In this document: positions 1-8,980 of the stretch, in pieces
Position numbering within the stretch: the stretch's first letter is position 1
Layout: every line of letters starts with the position of its first letter
DNA from: Saccharopolyspora thermophila
GTDB lineage: Bacteria; Actinomycetota; Actinomycetes; Mycobacteriales; Pseudonocardiaceae
Length of the DNA stretch: 64,000 nucleotides
Direction: 5' to 3'
Assembly (NCBI RefSeq): GCF_014646075.1
Contig: NZ_BMMT01000016.1
Span: 1-64,000, forward strand
Program-made: the position numbers and the translations under genes
The notes under the pieces: model-generated
What the model was told of the DNA's origin: nothing
The model's input: only the letters and a program-made list of their open reading frames with translations
Databases searched by the model: none

Positions 1-2
1 TT

Positions 3-137
3 GAGGCGTGTGAGCGCTGCCAGTTGGCGATGGACTCGCGTGCCTATGCCGAGGGCGGGGTGTTCGTGCCCAGCGAGCACCACATCGCTGTCTTCCACGA
101 GTGGGTCAAACACCAACTCGGCGAGCACAATTCCTGA
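3..137 (+). CDS. 3' end of an unrecognised small protein (partial)
   Basis: An open frame enters from the left edge and ends at a TGA at 135-137. The visible 44 residues contain a CxxC pair near the window edge (EACERCQ) and end HQLGEHNS. This resembles the small accessory actinobacterial proteins with a zinc-ribbon-like CxxC, but no family can be named from this fragment. The 118 bases after it, up to the permease stop, hold no gene. Confidence 0.4.
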   Translation, partial: EACERCQLAMDSRAYAEGGVFVPSEHHIAVFHEWVKHQLGEHNS

Positions 138-255
138 CCCTCGATGAGCCGTTGGTGTCGCCGCCCCTCGGTGCTCCCGTGGGGCGGCGACGCACTCGAA
201 CGACGGGCTGCTGGTCTGCTGCGGTGTCCTTCGCCTGGCCCCGGCAGCCCGGCGT

Positions 256-2112
256 TCAGAGCCTCGGCATCACACCATCGTGGGCGGTGTCGTCGTCCAG
301 GGCGCGGTCGAGTTGATCGGTGCGGAATCCACTATGGACAGACCACCGGTAGCTGACCATTGCGATCACGACGAGGGCGCACAGGTCGTAGGGATCTGGC
401 AGCAGCGGTGCGGCCAGCGGGCCGAACTCGCCGTAGTAGGAGAGCGTCAGGACTGCGAGGAGTGTGGTGATCAGCCAGATCCCGGCGTCGAGGTGCTTGC
501 GGCCCTCGACGGTGCTGAACGCTCTCAGCGCGATCAGGTAGAGCGCCAGGGTCACCGCGATGGCTGCGACGTACCAGGGGAAGTCCCAGCTTCCGGGGCG
601 CTGGGTCTCGGTGATGTTCATGAACCAGCCGCCGCGGGCGTTGATGAAGATCCATGCGGCGAGGAAGGCCGCGGAGAGCGCCCAGCCGACGCTGCCGCGG
701 ATCCAGCCGGTGCGGACCGCGGTGTAGGCGCCGTAGATGACGAGGCCGGCGAAGGTGATGACGAGCAGCTGGACCAGCGAGCTGAATCCCGTGGCGTAGA
801 TGATGAAAAGCCCGGCGAGGTACCCGACGGGAGCCCAGAAGCCCACGGCCGGTAGGCGCCAGGTACGAGGTGCGTGCGGTGCTGTGCGGCGCAGGACGTG
901 TGCGATGGGGCTGCCCATCAGGTAGCTCAGGACCAATGCCGCCGAGACCACGGAAACCAGCTGGTACCAGCTCGGGAACGGCAGCATGAACAGCGCGCTG
1001 ACGACCAGGGCGAGCAGCAGGGACACCCAGGGCGTGCCGAACCTGTTCACCTTGGCCAGTGCGCTGGGGGCGTAGCCGTCGACGCCGAGGCCGAACGAGG
1101 ATCGAGCGGCGCCGCCAAAGGTGACCCACCCGTTGCCTGCGGGGGAGACTGCGGCGTCGATGAGCAGGACGGTGGCAAAAGCCCCGAACCCTGCTGCGCC
1201 CAGCGCCTGGAACAACGGGGCCGATGCCCAGTTGCTGCTGGTCAGCGCGGACCAGTCACCAGGAGCCACGCCGGCGCTGTCCCAGTCGAGCGCGCCAAGA
1301 AAGCCGAACTGCAGACCCAGGTACACGACCATCGGGATGAGGCACGAGCCGATGATGGCCAGCGGGATGGTGCGCTCCGGGTTGCGCGCTTCGCCGGCGT
1401 AGTCGAGCACCTGGCGGGAGCCGACGTAGGCGAAAGCGATGCCGCCGATGACCAGAGCGTGCACGATGCCGCTCGACCCGGTCGGGAAGAATCCACTCCG
1501 GATGGTGAGGTTGCTGGCGCGGAAGCTGAAGAACAGCAGCACGAACGTGATCGTCGGCACGACGATCTTCCAGATTGTGACCCAGGTGTTGACCTTGGCG
1601 AGCAGCTTCACACCGAAGAGGTTCACCACGAAGAACACCGCGAGGATGGCGATGCCGGTGAGGATCCCGTTCGGCCAGGCCAGGACGGTCGTGCCGCTCT
1701 CCATGCGTACCAGACCGAGTTCGGGGAAGCTGCCGCCGAGGTAGGTCAGCGTGGCCTGGGCTTCGACCGCGGGCAGGCAGGCGGTGCCGATCCAGTACCC
1801 CCAACCCGTGATCCAGCCGGTGAGCACCCCGTGGGAGAGCGCTGGATAGCGGACGATGCCGCCGGAACGGGGAAACAGGGTGCCGAGCTCGATCCAGGGC
1901 AGCGAGACGATCAGGATCATGATCGCGCCGATGATCCACGACAGGATCGCGGCCGGGCCCGCCACGGCGGCCGAGGAGAGAACGGCGAACAGCCAGCCGG
2001 ACCCGATCTGCGTGCTGACTCCGAGCAGGGTGAGTTGCCAGAGACCGAGGTTGCGCTTGAGCTTCGTATCGGGGTTCCCCGATGCGGAGGATGGTTCGGA
2101 TATGGTGTTCAC
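256..2112 (-). CDS. APC-superfamily amino acid permease
   Basis: A 618-aa integral membrane protein with about 12-14 hydrophobic segments. The N-terminal region LGLWQLTLLGVSTQIGSGWL matches the first-helix GSG substrate-binding turn of the APC (amino acid-polyamine-cation) family, and the following helices resemble the aspartate:proton symporter YveA type. It is the last gene of a minus-strand set of hydroxyproline-type catabolic enzymes, so uptake of an amino or imino acid fits (inferred). The C-terminal ~120 residues add extra membrane segments beyond the core fold, making it longer than usual APC carriers (~450-520 aa). The start at ATG 2112 is the only good one. It is separated from the aldehyde dehydrogenase by a strong hairpin. 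Confidence 0.85.
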   Translation of the reverse strand: MNTISEPSSASGNPDTKLKRNLGLWQLTLLGVSTQIGSGWLFAVLSSAAVAGPAAILSWIIGAIMILIVSLPWIELGTLFPRSGGIVRYPALSHGVLTGWITGWGYWIGTACLPAVEAQATLTYLGGSFPELGLVRMESGTTVLAWPNGILTGIAILAVFFVVNLFGVKLLAKVNTWVTIWKIVVPTITFVLLFFSFRASNLTIRSGFFPTGSSGIVHALVIGGIAFAYVGSRQVLDYAGEARNPERTIPLAIIGSCLIPMVVYLGLQFGFLGALDWDSAGVAPGDWSALTSSNWASAPLFQALGAAGFGAFATVLLIDAAVSPAGNGWVTFGGAARSSFGLGVDGYAPSALAKVNRFGTPWVSLLLALVVSALFMLPFPSWYQLVSVVSAALVLSYLMGSPIAHVLRRTAPHAPRTWRLPAVGFWAPVGYLAGLFIIYATGFSSLVQLLVITFAGLVIYGAYTAVRTGWIRGSVGWALSAAFLAAWIFINARGGWFMNITETQRPGSWDFPWYVAAIAVTLALYLIALRAFSTVEGRKHLDAGIWLITTLLAVLTLSYYGEFGPLAAPLLPDPYDLCALVVIAMVSYRWSVHSGFRTDQLDRALDDDTAHDGVMPRL

Positions 2113-2188
2113 GAATCTTCCTGTGGGGATTCAGCGGTCCGGTCTCATGGGCGTGAGGACTTCTCCGGACCGTGGACCGAGGTGTCCA

Positions 2189-2218
2189 GGGGCGGTCTCC
2201 CGGCCAGGAGACCGCCCC
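2189..2218 (-). terminator. Strong intergenic hairpin between aldehyde dehydrogenase and permease
   Basis: A perfect 12-bp inverted repeat (GGGGCGGTCTCC and its complement) with a 6-base loop lies between the aldehyde dehydrogenase stop (2246) and the permease start (2112). On the minus strand it could terminate most transcripts before the permease or stabilise the upstream mRNA. There is no T-tract, as is common in actinobacteria. Confidence 0.65.
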
Positions 2219-2245
2219 ACGCGTCAGTGGGTTCGTGCTGGCTGT

Positions 2246-3736
2246 TCAGCGACTGGTGAAGACCAGGTTGTGCCAGGACTTTCGCTGGTCGCCGGTGATG
2301 TCGGACATGACATGCTTGATGTTGGTGTACTCGTCGAAGGAGTACGTGGACATGTCCTTGCCGAAGCCCGATGCCTTGTAGCCCCCGTGGGGCATTTCGC
2401 TGATGATCGGGATGTGGTCGTTGATCCACACGCATCCCGCCTGGATCTCCCTGCTGGCGCGCTGGGCCCGGAAGACGTTGCTGGTCCAGGCCGAGGCGGC
2501 CAGCCCGTAGGGAGTGTCGTTGGCCAGCCGGATGGCTTCGTCGTCGGTGTCGAACGGAAGGCAGACCAGCACCGGGCCGAAGATCTCCTGCTGGACGATC
2601 TCCGAGTCCTGCGGTGCGTCGATGATCAGCGTCGGGGCGTAGTAGGCGCCCCGGGCCAGTGGACCGTCGGGGAGGTACCCGCCGCAGACGACCTTCGCAC
2701 CACCGGCTCGCGCACGCTCGACCATGCCCGCGACGTGCTCTCGTTGCCGGAAGGAGATCAGCGAGCCCATATCGGTGTCCGGATCGTCGACCGGGCCGAG
2801 CCGCACATCGGTCATCAGCTCGGCGACTCGGTGGACGAATGCCTCGTAGTGCGGTCGCTGCACGTAGGCGCGGGTGGCGGCGGTGCAGTCCTGACCGCTG
2901 TTGATGAGGGCACCGGCGACGGCACCGCGGGCAGCCGCTTCCAGGTCGGCGTCGTCGAAGACCACGAAGGGGGCTTTGCCGCCGAGCTCGAGGTGTACGC
3001 GCTTGACCTGCCCGGCTGCCGTTTTCGCGACCTCGCGTCCTACGGCGGTCGAACCGGTGAAGGACACCATGGCGATGTTCGGGTGGCTGATCAGCGCATG
3101 ACCGGCTCCCCGGCCGCTGCCGGTGACGATGTTGATGACGCCGTCGGGGATTCCGGCCTCCTGCGCGGCCTCGGCAAACATCACCGACGTCAGCGGTGTC
3201 AGCTCCGCCGGTTTGAGCACGATGGTGTTGCCCGCGGCCACCGCGGGCAGGATCTTCCACGCCGCCATCTGCAGCGGATAGTTCCAGGGGGCGATGGAGC
3301 CCACCACGCCGAGCGGTTCACGCCGGATGGTGGAGGTGTGCTCCGGTGAGTACTCGCCGGAGGATTTGCCTTCCAGGTTGCGTGCGGCTCCGGCGAAGAA
3401 GCGCACGTTGTCGATGACGCCGGGAACGTCGAAGCCCCGAGCCAGCTTGATGGGCTTGCCGCCGTTGCTGCTTTCGGTCGCGGCCAGTTCGTCGCTGCGC
3501 TGCTGGAGGAGATCGGCCCAGCGCAGCATCGCGTCGCAGCGTTCGGCTGGAGGTGTGCGTGACCACGTGGTGAATGCCTTGCGTGCGGCCTGTACCGCTT
3601 CGTCGACGTCGTCGGCGGAGGCACGCGTGTCGACTGCCAGAACCTCCCCGGTTGCGGGGTTGGTGACGGAGAAGCGCTCCTCGGAGCTGCCGCTGCGGCG
3701 CTTTCCGTTGATGAAGTGCTGTCCGGTGCTGGTCAT
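2246..3736 (-). CDS. NAD(P)-dependent aldehyde dehydrogenase (PatD-like)
   Basis: A 496-aa ALDH-superfamily enzyme. The oxyanion Asn152 (APWN), general base Glu250 (LELGGKAP) and catalytic Cys284 (SGQDCTAA) are all present, as is the C-terminal SEMPHGGYKASGFGKD segment. Overall it looks most like gamma-aminobutyraldehyde/1-pyrroline dehydrogenase (PatD/YdcW). Its place in an operon with a hydroxyproline epimerase, D-amino-acid dehydrogenase and DapA-like deaminase suggests that it instead oxidises alpha-ketoglutarate semialdehyde to alpha-ketoglutarate, the last step of hydroxyproline breakdown (inferred). Its ATG overlaps the upstream epimerase stop by one base, so the two are translationally coupled. 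Confidence 0.85.
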   Translation of the reverse strand: MTSTGQHFINGKRRSGSSEERFSVTNPATGEVLAVDTRASADDVDEAVQAARKAFTTWSRTPPAERCDAMLRWADLLQQRSDELAATESSNGGKPIKLARGFDVPGVIDNVRFFAGAARNLEGKSSGEYSPEHTSTIRREPLGVVGSIAPWNYPLQMAAWKILPAVAAGNTIVLKPAELTPLTSVMFAEAAQEAGIPDGVINIVTGSGRGAGHALISHPNIAMVSFTGSTAVGREVAKTAAGQVKRVHLELGGKAPFVVFDDADLEAAARGAVAGALINSGQDCTAATRAYVQRPHYEAFVHRVAELMTDVRLGPVDDPDTDMGSLISFRQREHVAGMVERARAGGAKVVCGGYLPDGPLARGAYYAPTLIIDAPQDSEIVQQEIFGPVLVCLPFDTDDEAIRLANDTPYGLAASAWTSNVFRAQRASREIQAGCVWINDHIPIISEMPHGGYKASGFGKDMSTYSFDEYTNIKHVMSDITGDQRKSWHNLVFTSR

Positions 3737-4833
3737 CAGCGCTCCAGTGTGGTGGGTTCGAGCGGGGCATCGTCGTGCGGTTGTGGCCCCCACAGGTCGC
3801 CGAGCACGTAGCCCTGGGGGAACGGGTCGGTGTCGTGGAGGACGAACTGGGAGAACCCGGTGATCCAGCCACGCCCGCTGATCGAGGGCAGCACCGCTTC
3901 GTGGTCGCCGATCCTCGTGGTGTCCCGCAGCGTGCCGGTGAAGGTCGTGCCGAGAATGCCTTCGTGGACGAACGGTGTGTTCAGCGCCAGCTCGCCGCGG
4001 GCGTGTAGGGCGGCCATCCGGCCGGATGTTCCGGTCCCGCAGGGGGATCGGTCCAGTGAGCCGGTCCAGGTGGCCGGGTCGGCGAGGTCGACCTCGCCGT
4101 TGGGCAGCACGACCGCGTTGCGGCCCGACGTACCGGGTGTCGGTGAGGGGCCGTGGATCATTGTCAGTGCCACCTGGTTGATGTCGGGGTTGTCCGGATG
4201 GCTGACCGGGAACTGCTGCTGAGCAGCGGCGCGCAGCACCGCGCCGGCGCGGGTGAGCTGCTTGGCGGCCAACGCGTCGAGCTCGATGCCCAGGTCCGCC
4301 GCCCGCGCCTGGACGAAGAACTGCCCGCCGAAGACGATGTCGACCGGAACCCGGCCGTATTCGGGCAGCTCCAGCACGTGGTCGAGGGCCACCGCGAAGG
4401 CGGGCACGTTGTCGAACGTGACGCGGATGGCTTTGCCCCCGGACACCTCGACACGCACCGGGACCAGGCCGACCGCGGTGTCCACGACGAGCTCGGTGAC
4501 CGGTTCGCGCACCGGCAGCGACTGGGTTTCCACCAGCGCCGTGACCGCGCAGATGAGGTTGCTGCCCGACATCGGCCGGAAACCGCCCTGTTCCAGCACG
4601 ACCAGTCCGAAGTCGGCGCGCGGATCGGCCGGGGGCAGGACGAGAACGCCGCACAGCCCCGGATAGCCGCGCGGTTCCTGCAGCAGCAGGCGGCGCAGCG
4701 GGTCGAGGTGTTCGCGGCAGTACCGCAGCCGCTCCGCCATCGTCGCGCCCTTGACGTGCAGGTGACTGCCGATGAGCACCCGTCCGGGCTCACCCTCGGC
4801 GTGCACGTCGATGGTGTGGATCGTGCTGGTCAT
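3736..4833 (-). CDS. Proline racemase-family enzyme, probable 4-hydroxyproline epimerase (Ser/Cys type)
   Basis: A 365-aa member of the proline racemase superfamily (DHTGGEP-like start, here DVHAEGEP). The superfamily uses two opposed acid/base residues. Here the first is Ser89 (MSGSNLI instead of MCGHNTI) and the second is Cys265 (SPCGTGTS). From memory, Ser/Cys pairs occur among 4-hydroxyproline epimerases, while a Cys/Thr pair marks the trans-3-hydroxyproline dehydratases. With the D-amino-acid dehydrogenase and DapA-like deaminase beside it, epimerisation of trans-4-hydroxy-L-proline to cis-4-hydroxy-D-proline is the likeliest role. The start overlaps the upstream stop by four bases (ATGA). 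Confidence 0.8.
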   Translation of the reverse strand: MTSTIHTIDVHAEGEPGRVLIGSHLHVKGATMAERLRYCREHLDPLRRLLLQEPRGYPGLCGVLVLPPADPRADFGLVVLEQGGFRPMSGSNLICAVTALVETQSLPVREPVTELVVDTAVGLVPVRVEVSGGKAIRVTFDNVPAFAVALDHVLELPEYGRVPVDIVFGGQFFVQARAADLGIELDALAAKQLTRAGAVLRAAAQQQFPVSHPDNPDINQVALTMIHGPSPTPGTSGRNAVVLPNGEVDLADPATWTGSLDRSPCGTGTSGRMAALHARGELALNTPFVHEGILGTTFTGTLRDTTRIGDHEAVLPSISGRGWITGFSQFVLHDTDPFPQGYVLGDLWGPQPHDDAPLEPTTLER

Positions 4834-5747
4834 GCTGCCACGCCGTCCTCAGCCACGGAGACGCCCGCCGCGATGAGCAGGTTGCGGAGCTCCTCGCGGT
4901 ACTGCGGTGCCAGCGGGAGGACCGGGAGCCGGGCCGGTCCGGCGCTGTTGCCGACCAGGTCGAGCCCGGTCTTGATGGCGCAGGCGTAGTTGTGCGATTC
5001 CAGGAACTGGCAGATCGGGAAGATCCTGCTCCACAGCTCCCGCCCGGCGGCGAGGTCGTTGCGGACCGCGAGCGCGTCGTAGAGTTCGGCGCACAGCTGC
5101 GGGATCAGGCTCGCGGTGCCCCACACACCCGCCTTGGCGCCGCCGGCGAGTGCGGCGAAGGTCAGGGTGTCCCAGCCGTTGAGCGCGGTGATGTCGGCGG
5201 CGTACTGCTGCTGGACAGCGGTGAATCGCGGGAAGTCCCCGCCGGTGTCCTTGTAGGACGCAATTCCGGCTTCCCGTGCGAGCTGGGCGAGTTGTTCCGC
5301 CCTGAGGTCGACACCGGTTGCTGTGGGGATGTTGTAGTACATCACGGGGATGCTGATCGCGTCCGACACCGCGCGGTAGTGGCCCACCAGTTCCTCGAAG
5401 GTCGGGGCTTCGTAGAACGGCGGCACCACCATGACAGCAGCGGCGCCCGCCTGTTCGGCGTGCACGCTCAACTCCACGGTCTCGGCGGTGCTCAATGCCC
5501 CGGTGCCGGCGACGACCGGGACACGTCCGGCGGCGGCCTCGACGTAGAGTTCGGTGACGCGCTTGCGCTCCTGCGTGGTCAAGGTCGTGAACTCGCCGGT
5601 GCTGCCGCCGGGGACCAGCCCGTGGATACCGCCGGAGATGATGTGCTCGGCCTGGCGTTTCACACCATCGGCGTCCACTTCGGACCCGTCGGCGGTCAGC
5701 GGCGTGACGACGGCGGCGAGGATGCCGGTGAACTGGGGGTCGCTCAT
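4830..5747 (-). CDS. DapA-family aldolase/deaminase, probable 1-pyrroline-4-hydroxy-2-carboxylate deaminase
   Basis: A 305-aa TIM-barrel protein of the dihydrodipicolinate synthase/N-acetylneuraminate lyase family. Visible are the GGSTGEF substrate-binding loop (47-53), Tyr138 (MYYNIP) and the Schiff-base Lys166 (IASYKDTGG). In hydroxyproline degradation this family converts 1-pyrroline-4-hydroxy-2-carboxylate to alpha-ketoglutarate semialdehyde plus ammonia. That role is inferred from the neighbours; sequence alone cannot separate it from other family activities. The start was set at ATG 5747 (MSDPQFTG), preceded by GGAAGAG; a longer in-frame extension upstream lacks family similarity. Confidence 0.8.
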   Translation of the reverse strand: MSDPQFTGILAAVVTPLTADGSEVDADGVKRQAEHIISGGIHGLVPGGSTGEFTTLTTQERKRVTELYVEAAAGRVPVVAGTGALSTAETVELSVHAEQAGAAAVMVVPPFYEAPTFEELVGHYRAVSDAISIPVMYYNIPTATGVDLRAEQLAQLAREAGIASYKDTGGDFPRFTAVQQQYAADITALNGWDTLTFAALAGGAKAGVWGTASLIPQLCAELYDALAVRNDLAAGRELWSRIFPICQFLESHNYACAIKTGLDLVGNSAGPARLPVLPLAPQYREELRNLLIAAGVSVAEDGVAA

Positions 5748-5836
5748 CAGTTCTCTTCCTTGTTCTCGGTTTCGTGCATGAGCTCTTCGGCGTGACGCGA
5801 CGCGGTCGACATCGGAGAGGACTCCATGCCGAGCAC

Positions 5837-7081
5837 TCACCAGCGCGTGAAGCGGCGAGGACTGACGTCCTCGGTGATGGCCGGGAAGCGCTGGCGGAGG
5901 ATCGCGTCGGTGACGAGTTCGGCGGTGGCGGGGGCGAGGGTGAGGCCCAGCATTCCGTGGCCGGAGGCGACGAACACGTTGGTCAGGGGGTGCAGGCGGC
6001 CGATGATGGGCAGCCCGTCCGGGGTCATGGGCCGCAGTCCGGCCCAGGGGCTGGCTTCCCCGGCGGGGTTGCCCCAGCCCGGGAAGGCTTCGGTGGCGGC
6101 GCGTTTGATCGCGGCGACCCGGCGCGGGCTGATCTTCTCGTCCAGGCCACCGAATTCCATGGTTCCGGCCAGGCGGAGCATGCCGTCCAGCGGGGTCACC
6201 GCGACGCGCGCGTCCTCCAGCGTCAGCGAGGTGCGCAGCTGGATCGGCGCGGGGGAGTAGTCGATGCTGTAGCCCTTGCCTGGCCGGATGGGCAACGGCA
6301 CACCCAGTTGCCGTGAGAGGTTCCCGGTCCACACCCCGGCGGCCAGCACGAGCGTGTCGCCGCGGAACTCGCCGCGGTCGGTGACGACAGCGGTCACGGC
6401 GTCGCCGCGCCGGACGAAGCGGCGGACCGGGGTGTGCTCGTGGATCCGCACGCCCAGCTCCTGGCAGCGCTTGAGCAGACCGCGGGTGAGCGAGTCGGGC
6501 TCCACCTGCCGGTCATCCGGGAAGAACAGCCCGTGCCGGATCCGCTCCGACAGCGCGGGCTCGAACGCCTGCACCTCCGCCCCGTGCAGCCGCTGGGGGA
6601 CCATGCCGAAGCGCTCGAAGATGTCGAGCGACCCGAGCTGCTCGTCGTAGCGCTCCCGCGTCTCGAAGGCCAGGAGCACACCCGCCTTGTGCATTTCGAA
6701 GGCGATGCCGTCGGCGGCCCACTCGTCGAGCAGGTCCATGGTGCCCTCGGCCAACCGCAGGTGGGTCTGCAGGCCGCGCCGGAAGTCGCGGGCGGTGCAG
6801 TGCCGGGCCATGCCGAGCATGAACCGGACGAAGCTCGGGTTGAGCGAGGGCCGGACGTAGAGCGGGCTGTCCGGCTTCAGCATCCACCGCAGGGACTGCA
6901 GGATGACGCCGGGCGCGGGGACCGGGCCGCTTTCGGCGAGGGCGATCTTGGCGGCGTTGCCGTGCGAGGCCGCCGCTCCGGCACTGCGCGCGTCCACGAG
7001 CTCGACCTCGCAGCCGCTCCTGGCCAGCCGGTACGCGCTGGCCAGGCCCACGACACCGGCTCCGACGACGATGATTCGCAT
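5837..7081 (-). CDS. FAD-dependent D-amino-acid dehydrogenase, probable cis-4-hydroxy-D-proline dehydrogenase
   Basis: A 414-aa DAO-family flavoprotein. The N-terminus MRIIVVGAGVVGLASAYRL carries the Rossmann dinucleotide-binding GxGxxG, and the C-terminus has the FAD-contacting GHGMLGLTLAPATAELV. It resembles DadA (D-amino-acid:quinone dehydrogenase). As first gene of the hydroxyproline-type operon it should oxidise the epimerised D-hydroxyproline to 1-pyrroline-4-hydroxy-2-carboxylate (inferred). The ATG at 7081 lies 57 bases from a perfect 10-bp inverted repeat that probably controls the operon. An 89-base gap separates it from the next gene. Confidence 0.8.
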   Translation of the reverse strand: MRIIVVGAGVVGLASAYRLARSGCEVELVDARSAGAAASHGNAAKIALAESGPVPAPGVILQSLRWMLKPDSPLYVRPSLNPSFVRFMLGMARHCTARDFRRGLQTHLRLAEGTMDLLDEWAADGIAFEMHKAGVLLAFETRERYDEQLGSLDIFERFGMVPQRLHGAEVQAFEPALSERIRHGLFFPDDRQVEPDSLTRGLLKRCQELGVRIHEHTPVRRFVRRGDAVTAVVTDRGEFRGDTLVLAAGVWTGNLSRQLGVPLPIRPGKGYSIDYSPAPIQLRTSLTLEDARVAVTPLDGMLRLAGTMEFGGLDEKISPRRVAAIKRAATEAFPGWGNPAGEASPWAGLRPMTPDGLPIIGRLHPLTNVFVASGHGMLGLTLAPATAELVTDAILRQRFPAITEDVSPRRFTRW

Positions 7082-7137
7082 GGCAGCGGTGAACCTCCTG
7101 ACAGCGCTTCGCTGCGCCGGTGATGGGGGATCTTGAG

Positions 7138-7160
7138 TGCAGATTGTCTTACAATCTGCA
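7138..7160. promoter_or_regulatory. Operator-like inverted repeat, site 1
   Basis: A perfect 10-bp inverted repeat, TGCAGATTGT-CTT-ACAATCTGCA, sits 57 bases upstream of the D-amino-acid dehydrogenase start. A 17-base run (TGCAGATTGTCTTACAA) is identical to the site before the SDR gene at 12660, and the TTGT-N3-ACAA core recurs before the ABC transporter at 9050. This form suits GntR/FCD regulators, and the one at 11621 is the obvious candidate. Confidence 0.75.
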
Positions 7161-7242
7161 GGTGTGCTGGAACACTACGGCCGGGTGTGTGAAGCCGTCA
7201 AGAAGCAGCCGTGAAGTCGCTGGAATCCGCTCCTGAACGCGC

Positions 7243-7275
7243 CAGGGGCCCGCCGTGACACGCGACGGGCCCCTG
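7243..7275 (-). terminator. Hairpin terminator after the SDR gene
   Basis: A perfect 10-bp inverted repeat (CAGGGGCCCG / CGGGCCCCTG) with a 13-base loop lies 17 bases beyond the minus-strand SDR stop at 7292, in a position to end that transcript before the hydroxyproline operon promoter. Confidence 0.7.
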
Positions 7276-7291
7276 AACTGCGCGAAAACGA

Positions 7292-7891
7292 TCAGCCGAG
7301 GGAGTAGATCTGGCCGGTCTGGGCGCCTTCGATCGAACGCACGTAGGCCAGGGCGACCTGGGCGACGTCGACCGGCTGGATGCCGGGGAAGAAGTCCCCG
7401 TACTTCGCGATGCTCTCGGTGAAGACCGTCGGGCTCACGGCGTTGATGCGCTGCGGGGCGATCTCGATCGCCGCCGCACGCACGAATGCCTCCACCGCCC
7501 CGTTGGCCATCGATGCCGCACTACCGGTGGGGATGGGATCGCGGCCCAGCACCCCGGTGATGACGGTGAACGAACCGCGCTCGGCGATGCGCGAGGTGCC
7601 CTGGCGTACCAACTCGATCTGGCTGAGCACCTTCCCGCGAAACGCGGCCTCGTAGTCCTCCGGCTTCAGCTCCGTGACGCGTCCGTAGGGCACGTCGCCG
7701 GCGGCGCTGGCCACCGCGTCCACCGCGCCGACCTCGTCGTACAGCGCGGTGACCTGAGCGGGATCGGCGACGTCGTACCTGAGATCGCCAGCGGAGCGCC
7801 CGACGGTGAGCACCTGGTGCCCCCGGCCGGTCAACGCCTCGTTGACCGCCGTGCCGAGCCTGCCCGTGGCACCGATCAAGAGAATCCTCAT
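7292..7891 (-). CDS. Short-chain dehydrogenase/reductase (small, 199 aa)
   Basis: A compact SDR with the N-terminal nucleotide-binding signature LLIGATGRLGTAV. It lacks a clear YxxxK: the equivalent region is TGSAASMANGAVEAF, where the usual Tyr is not obvious, so the reductase activity may be atypical. Similar ~200-aa SDRs are commonly divergent from a LysR regulator in actinobacteria and proteobacteria, as here. The ATG at 7891 was preferred over an upstream start because the Rossmann motif begins straight after it. The 69-bp region shared with the LysR gene should hold both promoters. Substrate unknown. Confidence 0.75.
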   Translation of the reverse strand: MRILLIGATGRLGTAVNEALTGRGHQVLTVGRSAGDLRYDVADPAQVTALYDEVGAVDAVASAAGDVPYGRVTELKPEDYEAAFRGKVLSQIELVRQGTSRIAERGSFTVITGVLGRDPIPTGSAASMANGAVEAFVRAAAIEIAPQRINAVSPTVFTESIAKYGDFFPGIQPVDVAQVALAYVRSIEGAQTGQIYSLG

Positions 7892-7960
7892 GCCTGCGAC
7901 GCTATGGGCCGCTCCCGCGCAACGGAAATGCCCAGTGTGGTGCATCTATGATCGGCGGTC

Positions 7961-8842
7961 ATGAATGTGGAGCTGCGGCACCTGCGTGCCCTGGCCGCGA
8001 TCGGGCGCGAGGGCACCATCACCGGCGCGGCGGCGGCTCTGCACATCTCCCAGCCCGCGCTGTCGCGCACCCTCGACCAGCTCGAGGGCAGGCTCGGCAC
8101 CCGGCTCGTCGAACGCACCACCCGCCGCCTGGAGCTTACGGAGGCCGGGCAGCGCCTGTGGGAGCACGCGTGTCGCCTGCTCAACCAACTCGACGACGCG
8201 CTCGCCGAAGTCAAGGCCGGGCCTCGCCCGCTGCGGGTCGGGTTCGCCTGGGCGACGTTGGGTGCCCTCACGGTGCCGCTGCTCCAGCAATGGCGCGAGG
8301 AGCACCCCGACTCTCCCGTGCGCATCTACCGCCGCGACGACCCCGAAGCCGCGTTGCGCCGAGCCGAGATCGACATCGCCTTCCTGCGCACGCAGCCCCC
8401 GCCGGGGTTCAACGCGGTCGCGCTGCTGCACGAGCGTCGCATGGCGGCCGTGGCCGACACCGATCCGCTGGCCCATGCGGACGCGGTACGGCTGGCCGAC
8501 CTCGCCGACCGGCAGGTGGTCCTCTGCGCGACAGCTGCCACCACCACAGCCTCCCTGTGGCCGCCGGAGCGGCGGCCCCGCACGGTCGAGGTCGCCAACG
8601 TCGACGAATGGCTCACCGTGATCGCCACCGGTGACGCCGTCGGCGTCACCGCGGAAGGAACCCGGCACAGCCACCCCTACCCGGGGGTCCGGTACGTGCC
8701 GGTGCTTGATGTCGATCCCGTCACCGTGCACCTGGTCTGGCCACGCAATCCCGCGCATCCGGACACCGAAGCATTCCGCGAGCACGTGCGGCGCGCGGTT
8801 GGTGCCGTGCGGTCCGCGCGGGAGCGCGTGGGTCTTTCGTAA
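7961..8842 (+). CDS. LysR-family transcriptional regulator
   Basis: 293 aa. Residues 1-60 form the LysR winged helix-turn-helix (LRHLRALAAIGREG, AAALHISQPALSRTLDQLE, RTTRRLELTEAG), followed by a periplasmic-binding-like effector domain (PLRVGFAWATLGAL onward). It is divergent from the small SDR gene, the usual arrangement for a LysR protein controlling its neighbour and itself (inferred). Effector unknown. Confidence 0.9.
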   Translation: MNVELRHLRALAAIGREGTITGAAAALHISQPALSRTLDQLEGRLGTRLVERTTRRLELTEAGQRLWEHACRLLNQLDDALAEVKAGPRPLRVGFAWATLGALTVPLLQQWREEHPDSPVRIYRRDDPEAALRRAEIDIAFLRTQPPPGFNAVALLHERRMAAVADTDPLAHADAVRLADLADRQVVLCATAATTTASLWPPERRPRTVEVANVDEWLTVIATGDAVGVTAEGTRHSHPYPGVRYVPVLDVDPVTVHLVWPRNPAHPDTEAFREHVRRAVGAVRSARERVGLS

Positions 8843-8980
8843 CGGTTCACCGCGCGGCGAGGGCGGCACGCTGTTGTGCGGGTCCGTGCGGCCCAGGCGT
8901 GCCGGCGGCGCCGTGCAACGTCTCCTGAACGGTTCAGCCTTGACGTCTGTGAGGCAAGACACCACGCTATGTCGCACACA

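Noticed and set aside
874-2259. A 461-codon plus-strand frame opposite the APC permease.
   Set aside because: The composition (Gln/Asp/Gly/Glu-rich) is that of a reverse-frame shadow of a membrane protein; no family features.
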